NCBI GenBank assembly: GCA_023264755.1
Contig: JAHFVB010000194.1
Location: 1 to 8,585 of the forward strand
Direction: 5' to 3'
From: Mycobacterium sp.
GTDB lineage: Bacteria; Actinomycetota; Actinomycetes; Mycobacteriales; Mycobacteriaceae
DNA length: 8,585 bases
Below, one piece after another: positions 6,659 through 8,585 of the stretch; the stretch's first letter is position 1; every line of letters starts with the position of its first letter. The translations under genes and the position numbers were made by a program. A model generated the notes under the pieces. That model worked only from the letters and a program-made list of their open reading frames with translations. It was not told where the DNA came from and did not search any database.

Positions 6659-6665
6659 ACCGATC

Positions 6666-7529
6666 ATGCGTGGATGGGGCCGATGGGGCGCCGACGACGA
6701 ACTGGGCGCGTTGAACCTGCTGGATGCGACCCGAGTCCGCCGCGGCCTCGCCGAGGTACGGGATGGCATGGTGGTACCGCTGAGTGCACCGATCGTCAGC
6801 GGAACCGGATTCGGCGTGGTCGGTAGGACTCCGCCAGTGCACTACATGGTGCGCGACGGCGGCGACTACGCCGCCGGCCTATCCGAACGAGCCGGATTCG
6901 GCTTTGCCGATGACGTGATTACGTTGCCGACACACGGTGTCACCCACGTCGATGCGCTGTCGCACGTGTGGCGCGACGGCCAGATGTACAACGGCCACCC
7001 CTCCGACCGAGTGACCAGCCGCGGAGCGGCACTGCTCGGGATCGAGAAGATGACGCCCATCGTGACCCGCGGGGTATTCGTCGACGCCGCCCCGGGTGGC
7101 AGCCGGACGCCTGACACTCCCATACACGTCGCGGAACTACGGCAGCTCGTCGATGACGCAGGTGTCGAGCTCTCCCCAGGAGACGCACTCTTGGTTCGTA
7201 CCGGCTGGCTCGAGGCCTACCGGGAAGGCGCAGCCGATGGCTCCCGCTGGCCCGGGCTCGACGTGGATTGCGCCGAATGGCTGGCCGAGTCCGACGTCGT
7301 ACTGGTGGGTTCGGACAACGTAGGAGTCGAAGCGTTCCCCTCTTCAGATCCCAAATGCCAAGTCCCCCTGCATATCGCGCTGCTCCGCGGACATGGCGTC
7401 TACCTATCGGAACTGATGGAGCTGTCCCGGCTCGCAGCGACGGGCCGGTCCACCTTCCTGTTCGTGATGGCGCCGTTGCCGCTGGTGGGCGCGGTGGGTA
7501 GTCCGGTCGCTCCCGTCGCCGTGCTGTGA
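6666..7529 (+). CDS. Cyclase-family metal-dependent hydrolase (PF04199 type, 287 aa)
   Basis: Member of the cyclase/kynurenine formamidase-like family, metal-dependent enzymes that hydrolyse amide, lactone or activated ring bonds. The signature HGVTHVDALSH is at residues 90-100 (family HxGTHxDxxxH), giving probable metal ligands H90, H94 and D96 and catalytic H100. H236 and E249 in the C-terminal HIALL...SEL segment match the other two ligands of kynurenine formamidase. The opening WGRWGADDELGALN (4-17) is typical of the larger bacterial members, which are nearer 290 residues than the 210 of KynB. ATG 6666 is preferred for its ribosome binding site; GTG 6612 (305 residues) or ATG 6624 are possible. 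The next gene overlaps it by 4 bases. With CoA-ester genes around, opening a lactone or a beta-dicarbonyl ring is a better guess than kynurenine formamide hydrolysis; that is inference. Confidence 0.9.
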   Translation: MRGWGRWGADDELGALNLLDATRVRRGLAEVRDGMVVPLSAPIVSGTGFGVVGRTPPVHYMVRDGGDYAAGLSERAGFGFADDVITLPTHGVTHVDALSHVWRDGQMYNGHPSDRVTSRGAALLGIEKMTPIVTRGVFVDAAPGGSRTPDTPIHVAELRQLVDDAGVELSPGDALLVRTGWLEAYREGAADGSRWPGLDVDCAEWLAESDVVLVGSDNVGVEAFPSSDPKCQVPLHIALLRGHGVYLSELMELSRLAATGRSTFLFVMAPLPLVGAVGSPVAPVAVL

Positions 7530-8137
7530 GTACGCCTCCCGCCGAGTCGGCCCATGTCACCCGGTCCAAGACCATGGAACTCAGCTGCATTGGGCCGGAG
7601 CGCTACCAGCTGACCGGACGACTCACCGATACCTCGTTCCATGGCGACTATGGGCGCTCTACCGATGGCGCCGAACCGCCCAATCTGCAGTTGATCCACG
7701 ACTTCCTCGTCGAGGGTGAACTCATGGGCCCCGAGCTCGTGGTCACGCGGCTCGAGGTACGCGGCGAAACCCACCCCTATCGTCAGTGCCCCGCCATCCT
7801 GCCGAGTTGCCAACGCTTGATCGGCAAGTCATTGGCAAGCAGCTGGCGCCGCACCGTCTTGCAGACCTTGGGCTCGACGGCCGGCTGCACCCATGTGACG
7901 ACATTGCTGATCGGCCTCGCCGAGGCGCGCACGATGGCGTTCTTCTTGCAGATGAACGCCGTCCAGCCGTACTCACCGGAGACGCGAGCGGACGGACGTT
8001 GGACCGCGGCGGGTTTGGAGCTCGCTCCGAGCATCGTCGGGGCCTGTCACGTGCTGCGCCCCTCGGGCTCGGTGGTGCGGGCCGCGCGCCAGCTCCAGAA
8101 GCGCGCCGGCACGAGCCCCGAGCCAACAGCCGAATAA
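7526..8137 (+). CDS. DUF2889 family protein of unknown function (203 aa)
   Basis: I recognise the pattern of the uncharacterised DUF2889 family from memory; the biochemical function is unknown. Landmarks in order are GRLTD (31-35), IHDF (57-60) with H58 and D59, HPYRQCP (83-89), a GKSLASSW segment (100-107), and the hallmark GSTAGCTHVTTLL (116-128) with C121 and H123. The His, Asp and Cys residues could form a metal or catalytic site, which is speculation. There is no signal peptide or membrane segment, so it should be cytosolic. The start is GTG 7526, overlapping the cyclase stop (GTGA), so the two are translationally coupled and probably act on the same compound or complex. The stop is TAA 8135-8137. 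The C-terminal 30 residues are basic and then Pro/Thr rich, and probably disordered. Confidence 0.82.
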   Translation: MSTPPAESAHVTRSKTMELSCIGPERYQLTGRLTDTSFHGDYGRSTDGAEPPNLQLIHDFLVEGELMGPELVVTRLEVRGETHPYRQCPAILPSCQRLIGKSLASSWRRTVLQTLGSTAGCTHVTTLLIGLAEARTMAFFLQMNAVQPYSPETRADGRWTAAGLELAPSIVGACHVLRPSGSVVRAARQLQKRAGTSPEPTAE

Positions 8138-8248
8138 CTGCGTTCCATCTACGTCAACACGCCCGTAGACGGCCGTTTCGTCGGCTTGTTAGGTTGCTGC
8201 CCAGCTCGACGACTCGAACCCTCGAGCGAAAATCCCACGGAGGACGAT
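8138..8248 (+). promoter_or_regulatory. Spacer before the acyl-CoA synthetase, with ribosome binding site
   Basis: This 111-base gap separates the DUF2889 gene from the ligase. GGAGGA at 8239-8244 is a strong Shine-Dalgarno, 4 bases before GTG 8249. An ATG at 8247 overlaps that GTG but its frame stops after 18 codons. I saw no convincing promoter or terminator, so the ligase may be transcribed from upstream or from its own unseen promoter. Confidence 0.45.
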
Positions 8249-8585
8249 GTGCTTGACGTCAGAAGCGCGATGCGCCGCTCTGCGAACTTTCACCGCAATC
8301 TGATCGCCGTCGAAAGTGGCGACAAAGCACTGACTTTCGCCCAAGCTTGGGAACGAGGGCTCCGACTGGCCAACGCGTTGATCGACTTGGGGGCCAAACC
8401 GGGCGACAGGGTGGCAGTGCTCGAGGACAACTGCATCGAAGCCTGCGACTTCTACCTCGCCGCCGCCATCGCCAACGTCGCTCGGGTCCCGCTGTACCGG
8501 CGCAACTCCCGGGCCTCCCACGAACACATGATCCGGCACACGGGGGCCCAGCTGGTCCTAGTATCCGCCGAACTCGCCCACGAAC
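8249..8585 (+). CDS. Acyl-CoA synthetase (AMP-forming, FadD-like), N-terminal 112 residues (cut by right edge)
   Basis: Start of an ANL-superfamily ligase that activates a carboxylic acid to its CoA thioester through an acyl-adenylate. Only the first 112 of roughly 500 residues are visible, so the AMP-binding P-loop and the catalytic lysine are outside the window. Typical N-terminal landmarks are present: the segment around LTFAQ (28-32), PGDRVAV (51-57) followed by the EDN motif (59-61), the conserved AAIAN helix, and RVPLY (79-83). The start is GTG 8249 with GGAGGA upstream; an in-frame ATG at 8270 is an alternative but would remove the conserved opening. It follows the cyclase and DUF2889 genes on the same strand. 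It probably activates the acid that the dehydrogenase pair oxidises. The substrate cannot be read from this fragment, and a luciferase-like or aryl-acid ligase is not excluded. Confidence 0.88.
   Translation, partial: MLDVRSAMRRSANFHRNLIAVESGDKALTFAQAWERGLRLANALIDLGAKPGDRVAVLEDNCIEACDFYLAAAIANVARVPLYRRNSRASHEHMIRHTGAQLVLVSAELAHE

Larger units (their letters stand above)
6438..6665. promoter_or_regulatory. Divergent control region between P450 operon and cyclase operon
   Basis: This is 228 bases between two operons that point away from each other. From right to left it holds the cyclase ribosome binding site (6652-6658), a possible plus-strand -10 element TAACCT (6601-6606), an inverted repeat (6583-6600), a good minus-strand promoter (6559-6587) and a 19-base palindrome (6463-6481). 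The arrangement suggests that one regulator controls both operons. Confidence 0.7.

Noticed and set aside
8138..8248. Promoter for the acyl-CoA synthetase
   Set aside because: Hexamers such as TTGTTA occur, but no partner -10 of the TANNNT form lies at a suitable distance.

Overview
The window looks like actinobacterial DNA, most likely from a Mycobacterium, Mycolicibacterium or Rhodococcus relative. The evidence is high GC by eye, frequent GTG starts, a P450 paired with a small single-cluster ferredoxin, and adjacent acyl-CoA dehydrogenase genes of the two-subunit FadE type. The species cannot be named from the sequence. Coding density is high: nine protein genes are seen, two of them cut by the window edges. 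No RNA gene, insertion sequence, CRISPR array or long repeat was found, and no gene-free stretch exceeds 260 bases.

Layout, left to right. Bases 1-876 (minus) hold the first 292 residues of a cytochrome P450 that continues beyond the left edge. It diverges from a classical short-chain dehydrogenase/reductase (1135-1923, plus) across a 258-base gap that contains a 14-base perfect palindrome. The SDR converges, 17 bases apart, on the end of a five-gene minus-strand operon. In transcription order the operon is: complete P450 (6437-5196), ferredoxin (5199-4972), acyl-CoA dehydrogenase subunit (4968-3796), second acyl-CoA dehydrogenase subunit (3799-2708), and an enoyl-CoA hydratase-superfamily protein (2711-1941). 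Three of its four junctions are stop/start overlaps (ATGA or GTGA) and the fourth is a 3-base gap. A 228-base divergent control region (6438-6665) carries a good minus-strand promoter (TTGACA-17-TAGACT) and two inverted repeats. To its right, on the plus strand, are a metal-dependent cyclase/hydrolase (6666-7529), a DUF2889 protein overlapping it by 4 bases (7526-8137) and, after 111 bases, the start of an acyl-CoA synthetase (8249 to the right edge).

Read together this is a catabolic cluster for a hydrophobic, probably alicyclic or steroid/terpenoid-like carboxylic acid. P450s with their ferredoxin hydroxylate it, the SDR could oxidise an alcohol, the FadD-like ligase makes the CoA thioester, the acyl-CoA dehydrogenase pair desaturates it, and the crotonase-fold and cyclase-family proteins could hydrate, cleave or open a ring. 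The substrate is inference. The most unusual points are the crotonase-fold protein, which has lost both hydratase glutamates, the DUF2889 protein translationally coupled to the cyclase, the acyl-CoA dehydrogenase pair without the usual catalytic glutamate, and the palindromes in both divergent control regions.
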